This document shows positions 1 to 10,857 of a stretch of DNA of 64,000 bases, one piece after another (the stretch's first letter is position 1; each line of letters opens with the position of its first letter). A model generated the notes under the pieces. That model ran no database searches. It was not told the DNA's origin and saw only the letters and a list, made by a program, of their open reading frames with translations. The stretch lies in assembly GCA_023374025.1 (NCBI GenBank), contig SIJG01000023.1, positions 743,382 to 807,381 on the forward strand. The letters run 5' to 3'. Origin of the DNA: Heterodera schachtii (Eukaryota > Nematoda > Chromadorea > Rhabditida > Heteroderidae). Both the position numbers and the translations under genes were made by a program.

Positions 1-33
1 CCGGCGACTCGGGTTCGAATCCCGATACAGGCT
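1..33 (+). tRNA. 3' half of a tRNA gene, cut by the window edge
   Basis: Bases 9-25 form a perfect T-arm: a 5 bp stem (tcggg/cccga) around the loop ttcgaat, which has the invariant TTC and A positions. Seven bases that would be the 3' acceptor strand follow (26-32), then a discriminator base. A run of five T at 41-45 could end Pol III transcription. The 5' half lies outside the window, so the anticodon and acceptor pairing cannot be checked. The bases before the T-arm (ccggcgac) could belong to a long variable arm of Ser/Leu type, but that is a guess. It lies just before the acceptor of the Skeletor-like exon and may be intronic. Confidence 0.5.
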
Positions 34-117
34 AGAAGATTTTTGTAATTTATTTCACTTTTTTGATCTTTGTATTAATTTAATTTTTTTAATCTTTGTA
101 ATTTGTTTATTTTCTAG

Positions 118-1958
118 TCAATGTTGAATGTAGCTCGACCGCCAAAATATGTGTGGTATGTGAATGGATACATTGCCGATTTGTACCTGAAGCGTGGGAT
201 CACATACACATTTATGTACAGTTTTAAATAAATTAATTTTAAAATATTTAATTTATTTTTGATATTAGGTTAAAAAGTTCATTTAATGTATTATAAAATC
301 CTTATATAAAATTTTAAACATTTAATTAACAATTTAAAATTTATTTAAAAAAAATAATTTTTAATATTTTAAATATTGATTAAAAAGTTCATTAATATAA
401 TTGGAAATTATTTAAATCAGAATTATTTAAAAAAAAATTATAATTTGAACATTTAATTAATAAAATTTATATTTTTTCAAAAGTTTGTTTCAAATACATG
501 GAAATATTAAAATTGTTTTAAATGAATATAAATTTTAACAATTTTAGCATTGAAGGAGGCCATAACGAAACAGTTCCAGAGCTGTACAACCCGTTTTACC
601 TATCCGATAGTCCATACGGTGCTTATTCCAAATTAAGCAATGACGAGAAATTGGTAACTAAAAAAAACATTTTTTTTTTAAATTTTTTTCGGTTTTAGAA
701 AGTAAGAAAGATAACCCAAGAGGAGACTGGACGACTTTGCAGATGGACTGAAACAAAATCGGATGCCAACCCGGACGAATTCGCTACTTTTTCTGACTTC
801 AGAGACACTCTTTTGTGCGATTTGAAATTTAAATTTTTGTAAAAATAATTTTTGCAAAATTACAGGCTTGATTGCGATGAATCTGATCGGCCGTCAGTGA
901 TCAACTTCACACCGGGACGCGAAATGCCACAAATTCTTTATTTTGGGGTCAATTTTTATGCATAATTTTTTTTTCAAACACCTTCTGGACATTTCTTAAA
1001 TACTGCCAGAATGGGCATTTTTTGGCAAAAATATGACATAGTTTTTCTAATTGTAATGCGAAAGAAATTAAAGGAAAAATGAAATTTACGAGATAAGCCT
1101 TCAGAGCAATTGAAAACCCATTGTTCGTGCTTATTAGGTCACTGAAAGTTAGCAGAAAAAATATGCAATGCATCAAAATTCGCTATTTAATTAATTGATA
1201 GCTCAATGTTATCTCAATTAGCATGCAAAAATTTTAAAATTACACTATTTCAATTGAGGTTGTGGCAAAAAAAACCAAAGTTAATTAATTTTCTTAAATT
1301 TGCTTTTGAGAAAAGTTAGGCACAATTTTAAAAAAAATATATTAATGGTGCAGAAATGAAGAAACATTTTTACAATTTTTAGAGCTATACCAATTATCAA
1401 ATGGGTGGAAGAATTCATATTGTTGATGAATTCCCAGCTAATCTCAAACACACTGTTGCTGAGGTGGAGTTTATGGACAGAATATGAATTTTTATTAAAT
1501 ATAATTTTAACTTTTTTAAAACTTAGACTTTTAAAAATAGCTATAGATGCACATTAAAAAACATTTGATCAGAAATAATATCTTTTTAGCTATTTTCGAA
1601 AATCTGATTGTGGATTTTAATGGGGGAAAAGCCAAAATTAACAATATCACCAAATCAATGGTGTTCTCACTAATTACACATTGGCATGATAAGAATTTGT
1701 TTCCCTCATTCATTCAAATTGGTTAGGGTTTTTTTAGCCTAATAAAAATATAATAAATTTTTTGTAGGTTTTCTACCAATCTAAAAATTTTTTCTACATA
1801 CGCGAACATTTTAGCCTTATCGTTACGACGCTCGCAGGCACAAGGAAAGTCTTGAACTTAGCCGCGACAATTCGGCCAAAAGGACTGTTTTGTCTGTTTA
1901 CTCTTTTATGTTTCTTTCATTTTTAGCCATTTTTTGTATTCCATTATTTTCTCTTTGA
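118..1958 (+). CDS. Skeletor-like DOMON/DM13-family protein, C-terminal exons
   Basis: Exons read as 118-215, 548-653, 699-814, 866-947, 1383-1463 and 1815-1958, all joining in frame. The protein contains YVNGYIADLYLKRGITYTF, then an EGGHNE segment, a LCRW segment, TFSDFRDTL, and SYTNYQMGGRIHIVDEF. These match the order of conserved blocks in the C-terminal part of Skeletor proteins, which carry DM13 and DOMON domains and are linked in insects to spindle matrix and cuticle. The last exon is basic and then hydrophobic (VYSFMFLSFLAIFCIPLFSL), a likely C-terminal membrane anchor, and ends in tga. AATAAA follows at 1981. The 5' part, including any DM13 domains, lies left of the window. Some exon ends, especially 1463 to 1815, are the best frame fit only. 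Confidence 0.75.
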
Positions 1959-2744
1959 ATGGATCTTATTTTAATGTATGAATAAAATATTTGTGGAAGA
2001 AAAGCTTCAAATTGCAGTCATTATTCTGCAAAATACTGAATAAAATTATTCCCACTCCCCTCCCTCATCCTTCCTCCTCCCATTCTCCACCCGCCCTCCT
2101 CCTTTCCTCCTCCCCCCTCCCCCCTCACTGCCCTTTTTTTATTTTCCCATAAAAGCTGAGTATTTTTTTAATTTATTTTCCAAAAATCATTCGTTTATCA
2201 CCTAAGATGACCCTAACCACCACCACAAATCAATTAAGAGGGGGGGGGGGGGGGGGAATGCCCGTGGCAAAAATTTACAAACAAAGTGGGCCCTTCTTTT
2301 TTTAAAAAAGTAATTTTATCAAAATTTAAAAAAAAAGAACTTTTAATAGGGTCCTATTTTCTTAAAAAAATACTTTCATTTTACCACGAGAGGAATAAAC
2401 GAAAGATTTTCATTGCTTTAAACTTTATAAATGTTTTTTTTTAATTTTTAAGCAGCAAACGATTTGAGTGCCAAATTTCACACACTATTTTTCGCTTTAT
2501 CCGTTCCGTTTCGCCTCAGTTTGTGCTGTTTACTGATTTCACTGATCTCTCTGTCCGCAGATTGTTTGGTGAGTTGAAAATTTTTATTGGAATTTACATT
2601 TTTATTGGGTTTTTAAATTTTTCTTTGCAAAAACTGGCAGAGGGGAAAATGGAATAGATTAAAACCATATTTTACTGATAATACACACCGATCAAAAACC
2701 GAGGCAAGTGCCAACAAAGAGAGAGTGCAGAGAAACATACCGTT
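1959..2744. other. Intergenic DNA with pyrimidine-rich and poly-G tracts
   Basis: After the AATAAA at 1981 there is a C/T-rich stretch at about 2047-2150, an uninterrupted run of 17 G at 2240-2256, and AT-rich sequence. A possible tiny exon after an acceptor near 2561 could not be tied to any gene. Confidence 0.6.
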
Positions 2745-2839
2745 CTAATGCACTTTATGAGTACAATCGAGTTTTCTGAGTCCAAAGGCATTTTATGAGT
2801 CCAATCAATTGACAATACCTGCTTTTTATACGTGGTGCG

Positions 2840-3110
2840 ACTTTTGGGGATTTGCAACTTGGGGACCCGACATTTGGGGACCCGACTTTTGGGGATCCCG
2901 ACATTTGGGGACCCGACTTTTGGGGACCCGACACTTAGGGAACCCGACATTTGGGGATCCCGACATTTGGGGACCCGACTTTTGGGGACCCGACACTTAG
3001 GGAACCCGACATTTGGGGACCCGACATTTGGGGACTGAACGACATTTGAGCAAAAGGCATTTAGGGAAACCACCGACATTTGGCAACCCGACATTTAGGG
3101 ACCCGACATT
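2840..3110. repeat. Short tandem repeat block, left element arm
   Basis: About 17 units of roughly 15-17 bp of the form acatttggggacccg, with variants acttttgggg and acacttaggg. Frames through it read as artificial repeats and are not proteins. Confidence 0.85.
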
Positions 3111-3382
3111 TGGGGATTTTAATAAAACAACAAAAAAATTATTTAAAAATTTAATTTTAAGCCCTAAATTAGACAAAATTACGTCTGCTTTAGCCAGAGA
3201 TAATTCCATTGCAAGAAAAAATTAAATAATATTTTAAAAATTAACTCTGTTTCCGGACTCACCGCGAGGAGGTAGCAGAATTTTGAGCCCATACTAACCA
3301 CAAACAATAGAAAAGTCACCAGTGTCCGCCATTATCAAAGTGAAAATCGCGTTTAATCAGCTTAATATCTTTTAATTATCAG

Positions 3383-3644
3383 AGTTATCACTGTTCTGAA
3401 GCAAGGAGAGCGAATCGCAGCCGATAAGCTGCGGCATTATGAGTTGGACCCAACTCAAGTAATAAGAATTCGAGAACGGAAGAAAACATACCGAGAAAAT
3501 GATTTGGCTATCAGAAATTTGGCTGAAGGCTTTGATGCCATTGAGAACCCAAACGATGATGAGATTCTTGCTCATCTCAGATCTTTGCAATACAAACTTA
3601 TGCGCAATGATTTTGAGAATTGGGACGACCCAAATGGTGATTGA
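3383..3644 (+). CDS. Exon-like open frame inside the TIR element, unknown protein
   Basis: After a possible acceptor (ttatcag, ending 3382) an open frame of about 87 codons runs to tga. It is rich in charged residues (IRIRERKKTYREND, FENWDDPNGD) and has balanced coding-like composition, unlike the repeat arms. I recognise no domain. The other element copy (20109-20612) lacks this segment but keeps the flanking core cccgttggcccttgg, so it may be a captured host exon, or the last exon of a host gene disrupted by the element. Neither is proven. Confidence 0.4.
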
Positions 3645-3934
3645 TTCTGTTTTCACATCCCGTTGGCCCTTGGTAAAGGCACTTTAAAGAAAAGTTGAAA
3701 AAGGGTGTACTGTACTTAAAAAATGTATTGTGACTTGTCTATTGTTTGTGGTTAGTATGGGCTCAAAATTCTGCTACCTCCTCGCGGTGAGTCCGGAAAC
3801 AGAGTTAATTTTTAAAATATTATTTAATTTTTTCTTGCAATGGAATTATCTCTGGCTAAAGCAGACGTAATTTTGTCTAATTTAGGGCTTAAAATTAAAT
3901 TTTTAAATAATTTTTTTGTTGTTTTATTAAAATC

Positions 3935-4215
3935 CCCAAATGTCGGGTCCCTAAATGTCGGGTTGCCAAATGTCGGTGGTTTCCCTAAATGCCTTTTGCT
4001 CAAATGTCGTTCAGTCCCCAAATGTCGGGTCCCCAAATGTCGGGTTCCCTAAGTGTCGGGTCCCCAAAAGTCGGGTCCCCAAATGTCGGGATCCCCAAAT
4101 GTCGGGTTCCCTAAGTGTCGGGTCCCCAAAAGTCGGGTCCCCAAATGTCGGGATCCCCAAAAGTCGGGTCCCCAAATGTCGGGTCCCCAAGTTGCAAATC
4201 CCCAAAAGTCGGGTA
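3935..4215. repeat. Short tandem repeat block, right element arm
   Basis: Inverted counterpart of the block at 2840-3110, units of ccccaaatgtcgggt type, with the same order of variant units. Confidence 0.85.
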
Positions 4216-4221
4216 GCCCTT

Positions 4222-4505
4222 TTTATACAATAACTTTGTTCGTATTTGAACAAACCCTATCTTTTTTGTATCATTCGAAAGCACAAAGTCTAAAGAAGCT
4301 AAAATATATATAATCTCAGCGTCAGCGTTTAGGCAATTGCCAAAAAATATATGATTAATTAAGTAATTGTTGATTATTTCGTTTGTAACTTTCTTTAAAT
4401 GTTAGAATTCTCCAATTTCTCGTATTATTAACTTCTTCAGACTTTTTGCTTTCGACTGATACCAAAAAGATAGGGTTTGTCCGAATCCGAACAAAGTTAT
4501 TGTTA
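4222..4505. mobile_element. Palindromic insertion nested in the right TIR
   Basis: The ends are imperfect inverted copies of about 70 bp (tttttatacaataactttgt at the left, its complement ending in gttattgttaaaaa at the right). They interrupt the alignment between the two outer arms: the left arm has only about 16 bp at the matching place. This indicates a later insertion of a MITE-like foldback sequence of about 285 bp. Confidence 0.6.
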
Positions 4506-4979
4506 AAAAACCAGGTATTGTCAATTGATTGGACTCATAAAATGCCTTTGGACTCAGAAACATCGATTAGACTCATAAAATGCATTAGAGACACAAATAC
4601 ACCTCCCTTAGAGTGGGGGGAGGGGAGGGGTGAAAGTTTTAAGTTTTTTTGACTTAGATTTTCATTAAATTAATTAATTTTTATAATAATCAAATAATCT
4701 GTCATTTTAAAAATCTCCTTATCTTCTTATAAATAAATTATTTTATTTTCACGAAAACTCATCGCTTTTCTTTCTGCGTCAATGCTCATTGTCTTTGAAA
4801 TTTAATGGATGATTAAAACATAGTTAAGGAGAATCCATTCTGATCAATATGTATTACAATCTTTTTAATCTTTTTTGATATTGCGTGTTTTCAACAATTT
4901 CTAAATTGTTACAAAAAAAACCAAAACAATTATCCCAATTTTTAGAAATTATCTGCCTGAAGAAATTGATTGCTTCAAA

Positions 4980-5884
4980 ATGTATCGCTACAAGTGCCAT
5001 TTTTGCCCAAAGAAATTTGACGAACCGAAAGGGCGTGCTACTCACTGCAGAATGGTCCACAAAGGTAGAATAAAAAAATTTTTATTGCTTCTAATTTGAA
5101 ATATTGAGATTTGTAAATGAGGTATTATGGATGTTCAAATGTTTATGCTAAGAAAAACAAAAATCCATTAAAAAAGCAAAATTCTCTACCGAATTGCTTT
5201 CTGAATGGTTGGTCTACGACTAGAGGCAGTTAAATATTGAGTACCATAAAAAAATTGTCGGGCCGCAAATGTCTGATTTTCAGCAGGCCGCAAATGTCTG
5301 GACCGCAAATGTCCGGGCCGCAAATGTCCGGACCGCAAATGTCTTAACACGGATGAAAAATATGTATGTTTCTTGTGTTTAGTTTCGCAGAAAATTGAAA
5401 ATTCAAATACCTCGAAAAAATAAAATCAAAAAGTCTTGGCTCGGCAGAAAATTAAATTTTGTTAAATTTTTCGTGTGCCAATATACAAAAAAATTTTTTA
5501 AAAACTTTTTAATTTTATTGTGATTGGGAAATAAAAACAAAAAACAGTCGTCGAATTGACTTTTTTTTAAATTTTTTTAAATGTTTTATTTTTAAATATT
5601 TTTTTTAATTTGCTTTTTCTATACATATTTTCTTGTTAAATCAGAGCAATTCAGAAAATTTTGAAAATGTCATGTACAAATTTAGCTTAATTTGCCTCCT
5701 TAATGAATGAAAATTTTCCATTATTTGAGAGTGGTGGATTCATTTTGATGAATTATTTCGTTAATTATTTTTCTTCATTAATATTTATTTGTTTTTTTTT
5801 AAATTTTCTTTCATTGGGACAACCAATCAACCATCACTTTTTTTTTGTTTAGCTACTAATTACCCCATTCATGTGAACCGATAA
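4980..5884 (+). CDS. Very small protein with a single C2H2 zinc finger
   Basis: An acceptor (tttttag) ends at 4945. The exon 4946-5064 has ATG at 4980, and a second exon 5853-5884 joins in frame and ends in taa; AATAAA lies 7 bases later (5891). The product is 38 residues: a C2H2 finger with C-x2-C-x12-H-x4-H spacing (CHFCPKKF ... THCRMVH), then a short basic tail. If the acceptor at 4945 is a spliced-leader site, the gene is complete as given. Alternatively 4946-5884 is the 3' end of a longer zinc-finger gene whose upstream part was separated by the TIR element; the sequence before the ATG is open in the same frame, which fits either view. Function unknown; nucleic-acid binding is inferred from the fold. 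Confidence 0.6.
5256..5345. repeat. Tandem repeat of ccgcaaatgtccgg units
   Basis: Five units of about 15 bp containing gccgcaaatgtc. The core caaatgtc is shared with the arms of the TIR element at 2745-4588, so this may be a relic of a related family. Confidence 0.7.
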
Positions 5885-6007
5885 AAAGGCAATAAATTTT
5901 TAATTGAAAAAAAACATTAATTCAATTTTAAAATTGCATAATTTGTGTAATTTTAGTAGTTAACCGCCCGTGACCGTCGTAGCTAGACGTTAATTAGAAG
6001 TGACAGG
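5885..6007. other. 3' flank of the zinc-finger gene
   Basis: Contains AATAAA at 5891 and AT-rich sequence. Nothing else seen. Confidence 0.5.
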
Positions 6008-6155
6008 TGGCGGGGGAGGGGTATCAATTAGTCGCTAATTGGGGGAGGGGGCACTAATTGGTCAGCGGTCAAGGGGGAGGGGCCACTAATTGGTCAGCCG
6101 TAGTGTGTGGGGTGGGGTGTCAATTAATTAATTAATTGGGGGGGGGGGACCCAAA
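6008..6155 (+). repeat. G-rich repeated block (gggggagggg ... taattggtcag)
   Basis: Three or four loose copies of a unit joining cactaattggtcagc to gggggagggg, ending in an 11-base G run. Several GGGG runs lie within 150 bases on the + strand, a composition able to form G-quadruplexes. Confidence 0.6.
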
Positions 6156-6204
6156 CCTAAACCTATTGAACCTTTTCAAATTGTCATGTACTTTTTTTGA
6201 TAAA

Positions 6205-6440
6205 ATTTGATTGGTTGTAAATGTGACAGACGAGGGGGGGGGGGGAAGAAAACTTTTGATTGGAAATTTTCATTGGTCACCAGTGACAGATGAGGGAAAA
6301 TTCAAATTTTGCGGGGAGCGGGGTGGGAGCGAGAATTTTTTGATTGATCAACAAAGTGACATTTGCGGGGAAAATTTAAATTTTGCTGTGAGTTGTATTT
6401 TGATGGATCACCAAACTGACAGCTGAGGGAAAATTCATTT
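6205..6440. repeat. Degenerate tandem repeat, about 70-75 bp units
   Basis: Four diverged copies of a unit with ttgattggtcaccaa, gtgacagatgaggg and aaaattcaaattttg. A single ambiguous base (n) sits shortly after, at 6603. The stretch to 6808 is AT-rich with no gene seen. Confidence 0.6.
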
Positions 6441-6808
6441 TTTTTGAGTGTAGTGCCACTTAATGACCTATTAGGTGGTGAAGAAATGGATAAAACACCA
6501 ACACAACTAGAAGAATTTTCCCCCCAAAGTATCCGTTCGTGGGATAGTCCGTAACTCAAAATTATTTATCCCGATTAATCTACAAGTTAGAATCACAAAA
6601 TCNGAGAAAAAATTTACTCAAATTTTAACTGATATTTAAATAATTTTTTTAATACAAAATTTGTATAAATAAATTGATTACATTATTTAAAAATAAAAAA
6701 TGAAATTATTCAGCAAAATTTTAATTCATTCATGGGATATTTTAAATAAAAAATGAAATTTGGTCTGAAAAATTTTTAATGTTATAATTTTTTGAGATAC
6801 TTTTTAAG

Positions 6809-8454
6809 TGCGCCCGCGTTGACGGACCGACAACGAAAGCGACCGTGCAGGGACTGAAAGAGGGAGAAGGTTAGAGAAATAATTGATTGTTATAGAATTT
6901 GAAAGATTCGAGAAAAAATAGATTTATAAATGTGAGTAATTTTCTGATATTATCAGAATATGCCAAAGCTGGACCTAGCAAGGCCAGCGATCCGAGCCGA
7001 AAATTGACGGCAAAAGCTCGTCAGGCGCCGTTGGGGGTCAAGGATGTGTTGAAGGTAGGGAGGAGGATTATGAAAAAGAAAATTAAATTAGTAAAAAAAT
7101 GGTTGCGCCAAATTTAATTTGGGATTAATTTTGCATTTTTGTGCATATTTCGTGATTTATATGCATATTTTGGCATTTCATGCATATTTTATGCGTGACC
7201 GTTTTCAAAAATATTATTTTTTCGTTATTTTCTAATAAAAAAATAACTTTTTTTAAATAGTCAAAAAATAGAAAATTCTTCATTTTATTCTCAATTTCTT
7301 CAAAATAATTAAATTATTTCTATTTTCTAAAGGACCTGGGCACATCCGGCACACCGGCACCAGACCAACCATTGTCCTCCACCACCCGTCGCCGCGAGCC
7401 GCGCAGACCGATTGACATGGCGGCGGTTGAGGTGGGAATAATTTTGAGGCAGGAGGGGGTGGGGCCAAATGTTGCTTCTTACCACTTTTTTTCTCTGTGT
7501 TTTTTAAATTTTTTTGGTGGGGTTGGCGAGAACCGATGGTGCCAATAGTGAAATTTTTAAAATTTGAATAAATTTGCTAATTGATTTATTTCTAATTAAT
7601 TTAATCTTTATAATTAAAAAGTTCGGAAAATTTTTTTTGAATATTTTCTAAAATATTTTTTTGATAGATATTGTTTTTTACTATTCATTAACCAATTCTT
7701 GAAGCATACATCTTTCACTTTTTTAATTGTTTTTTTTTCAATTTTTGGATACCCCTTTTTATTTCTATTTTTTAAAGGACCTGGGCACATCCGGCACATC
7801 GGCACGGATTGTCGAAACCCCGGGCGAATTGGTCATCCTCAAATGCGTCGTGGAGGGCAACCCGGCACCGAAATTTGCGTGGAAAAAGGGCGGCCGAGAA
7901 GTACCATTGACCGACGACCGAGTGCGGTGCCAAACGGACGGTGACACGGTAAGTGACAGTTATTTTATATAAAATTTTTAAACACAGAATTTAAAAAACT
8001 ACTGTTTTTGTAATTTTTTCTTTTTTGAAAAAAAGTCAGCATAAAATTTTGAAAAAATCACTAAAAATTTTTTGTTTTAAATGCGTTAAATTTTACATTT
8101 TTTTCATACCGTAACCCTCAAATGGAGGACAAGAAAACTTTTTGTAGTTATAATCTTGGAAGGGATTTTTACGGCACTCATAGTTTTGAATTCATTAAAA
8201 TTTTACATTTTTTCATACCGTAACCCTCAAATAGAGGACAAGAAAAGCCAAGGCGCCATTGAATGTGCCAGGGCCGCCCGGCCCACCGAAGCCACTACAC
8301 ACCGCTTACAACTCAATCACTGCTCCAATGGGCACGCCCGTTGCGGGACGGAGGTACGCCGATCACTGGATATGAGTTGGAGAAACGCGAGCATGGCACC
8401 AACGCGCAGTGGGAGAAGGCCGCATTTGGCAGTGTGCCGGACACACAATTCAAG
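6809..8454 (+). pseudogene. Decayed Ig/FN3 fragment related to twitchin/titin-type proteins
   Basis: Exon-like pieces are 6809-6869, 6957-7054, 7333-7431, 7778-7948 and 8248-8454. The first two read like the end of an FN3 domain (VQGLKEGE, KAGPSKASDPS), but the usual core between these blocks is missing. 7778-7948 is the first half of an Ig domain (VETPGELVILKCVVEGNPAP, then W and the DDRV block); the second half is absent. 8248-8454 starts an FN3 domain (APLNVPGPPGPP), then changes frame: an extra base near 8322 separates AYNSIT from LQWARPLRDGGTPITGYELE. The exon at 7948 and that at 8248 also do not agree in phase. Twitchin-type proteins are giant muscle kinases in the sarcomere; here only scattered parts remain, so this looks like a partial duplication in decay. 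An assembly error in part of it cannot be excluded. Confidence 0.6.
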
Positions 8455-8767
8455 GTGGGGGAAACAGGAGCCGTTCGTCCCCCTCCCCCTCTGTTTCATT
8501 CCTCCCACCCTGCCGTAAAATTTTTTTTTAATTTACAATTAGAAATTTCAACAATTCTTAGAAAAAATTTTCTGAGATTTTCAGCAATTATTTGCAAAAC
8601 TGAAAAAATCGCTCAAAAAAATTTTTTTTTTGATATTTTCTTGTAAAAAATTATTTTAATTTAAAGACATTTTCCGGGGGTAAACGATACGGGGGAGAGA
8701 ATATAGTCGAACCGGGAAAAGTTGAAATTTGTCTTAAAAAAACCACTAAAAATTGGCATCAATGAAG

Positions 8768-10514
8768 GTGACTGGCGTCAAACAGTATCACTTCTACGAG
8801 TTCCGCGTGGCCGCAGTGAACGCGGTGGGCCAAGGCGAGTGGAGCGACAACTCTGTGCCAATTGTTGCCACACGATCCTCCTGCAAGCCGTTGATTACCA
8901 TGGGAATGTTGGCACGCGAGAACGACTTGGGCTCGGATTCTGTGGACTTGCGCCTGGAGGTGGTCGATCGCCCTGCACCGCCCGAAGGGTCATTGAAGGT
9001 GATCAGAAAATGATGAGAGTGACATATTTGTAAAACAATTAGGAGTGGATTTTTTGAATTTTTTTTTTTTAGAAATCAATTTTTAACGGAGTATTTTCGT
9101 TTTTACTGTATTTTATTTTTACAAAATATTTTTATAAAAAATTGATTAAAAAATAGTTAAAAGCATTTTGTAAATAGTTTATTTATGAAATAAATTGTAC
9201 AAAAATTGATATTTAAAATAAAAATTTTAATTTACTCGCTTAAAACAGGTGTTGCCTGAGCTGGTTGTGTCCAAGTACCAAGTGCCAAGCCAGCCGGACA
9301 AGCCCGTGGTGCGCGACTTTGGCCGAACATGGGCCGAATTGGAGTGGGAGTTGCCGGCATCCAACGGCGGGGCAAAAATTCGTGGCTACGAACTACAGCA
9401 CAAGGAGAAACATTCGGAATGGGTGAGTTTATGGAGTATATGGTGTGTATTGTAATTATTGTTGAATTTTTTTCTTGAAGTGAGCAGCTCGTTTCTCGTT
9501 TTCCCCACCCCGAAATTAAAAAAAAATTAGAAAAAAACGAAAAATTTTATAAAAAATTTAAAGAAACTTTTCATAGCCTTTTAATCAATCAATACATATG
9601 AAAATTCGATTACAAAATTCTAGTTATTATTGGATATTGATTGTTCACTGCTGATCATTAGAATTATGCGTTGAATATCCTAAAAAAAATTTTCCCGTTT
9701 TTGTGAAAATTCATTTTTTTTTAGATTACATGCAAAAAGTCCGGGACATGGGCAACAAATTTCAAAGTGCACAATCTGAGCGACCGGGGCGAGTACCAGT
9801 TCCGCGTTGCGGCAAGGAATGAGGCGGGTTTGAGCAAACCGTCGCTTCCATCCGACCGAATCAAATTGCCTGGTCCGCCGGGAATGCCAATTCAAGTCGA
9901 GGCGCAATCCATTGGTAGAGACGGAACGCCAAAATAATATTTTTAATTTTTTACAAAAACGCAGGTCCCAATTGTGTGACGCTCACTTGGCAACCGCCAG
10001 CTGAGGACGGCGGCTCCAAACTGGAGGGCTACCTTGTGCAGAAGCGAGAATGGGATCACGAACAATGGGAGAAGGCAACACCGGATATGGTACGGTATTT
10101 CCATATACAGTAGTCACAAAGAATATTTTAATGAGTGCCAATAAAAAGATTTTTTGTTTTAATTACAATTTCGTTAAAATTGCAGTGTCCATTGACCGAG
10201 TGTTTGGTGCCCGGGTTGCGCGAGTTCCAGGCCTACGGTAATTGTTTTGAAACGTGTACCACTTTCTTCCGCGTCGTTCTCCACCCCCCCCCCCCCCGAA
10301 AATTTTTTTTTGCGATTTTTCTAAAATTTTATGATAAATCATTAATTTTTTTAAATAATAAATTTGCTAGTAGGGTAAAATTTTTCAAAAATTTTCTTTT
10401 TCAAGTATTCCGTGTCATTGCGGTCAACTTGCACGGATGCAGTACGCCGTCGTTGCAGACGTTGCCCATCAACATCGTGGAGACGGCTGGCGCTTGCCCG
10501 ACCATCGTGATAAA
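8768..10514 (+). CDS. Tandem FN3-domain exons of twitchin type
   Basis: Exons 8768-8998, 9249-9422, 9725-9914, 9965-10089, 10186-10237 and 10406-10514 join in one open frame. They encode the end of an FN3 domain (YEFRVAAVNAVGQGEWSDNS), a twitchin-like linker (KPLITMGML), a full FN3 (RTWAELEWELPASNGGAKIR ... YQFRVAARNEAG), and another FN3 (CVTLTWQPPAEDGGSKLEGY ... FRVIAVNLHG). These are the classic beta-strand signatures of FN3 domains in nematode twitchin. Unlike the upstream piece, no frameshift is seen here. No Ig partner or kinase domain of twitchin type follows. The last exon ends in phase 2 and joins in frame to the first haspin exon at 10858, so these may be the 5' exons of a chimeric gene; otherwise they are the tail of a partial duplicate. 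Confidence 0.6.
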
Positions 10515-10654
10515 GTCAGCAGAGAAATTTCAAAAAAAAAAAAAAATTAGTGCCTCTTTCTCCTTTTTTTGATGGTCACACAAATATTAAAGACATTGCA
10601 AAAAAAAAATTATTGACAATTCAATTTTTTCTTCGATTAAATAAAAATTGTGAA

Positions 10655-10795
10655 CGGAAAATGGGCCAGTGGAAAATGCGTCAGTGAATAAGGGCAATTT
10701 CGACCTTTTGTAATACAATACTTAATGCTACAGTAGTAACTTTATTATAAAAATACTGTATTACTGGCACCTTTTCCACTGACGCATTTGTCAGG
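10655..10795. repeat. Small inverted-repeat element with gcgtcagtg ends
   Basis: ccagtggaaaatgcgtcagt at the left is answered by ttttccactgacgcattt at the right, about 80 bp apart, inside the intron 10515-10857. Related ends occur at 59660-60005. Looks like a MITE family. Confidence 0.55.
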
Positions 10796-10857
10796 AGCCA
10801 AAAATGTTACTATTTTTTAAATTAATTTTCATTTAAATATGGCACAAAAATTTTCAG

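Larger units (their letters stand above)
2745..4588. mobile_element. Foldback-type TIR element with tandem-repeat arms
   Basis: The two ends are inverted copies starting near ctaatgca (2745) and ending tgcattag (4588). The inner parts of the arms (about 2840-3316 and 3738-4213) look essentially identical in inverted orientation. Each arm has an outer segment of about 90 bp, a block of 15-17 bp tandem repeats (ccccaaatgtcgggt type), an AT-rich spacer and an inner segment including cctcctcgcggtgagtc. About 420 bp separates the arms. No transposase is visible, so the element would be non-autonomous. A partial third copy lies at 20109-20612. No clear target duplication was found, and superfamily assignment is not possible by eye. 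Confidence 0.8.

Noticed and set aside
2672..4313. Overlapping long open frames on both strands in the acccgacattt repeats
   Set aside because: They are products of a 15-17 bp tandem repeat and mirror each other between the inverted arms; no protein features.
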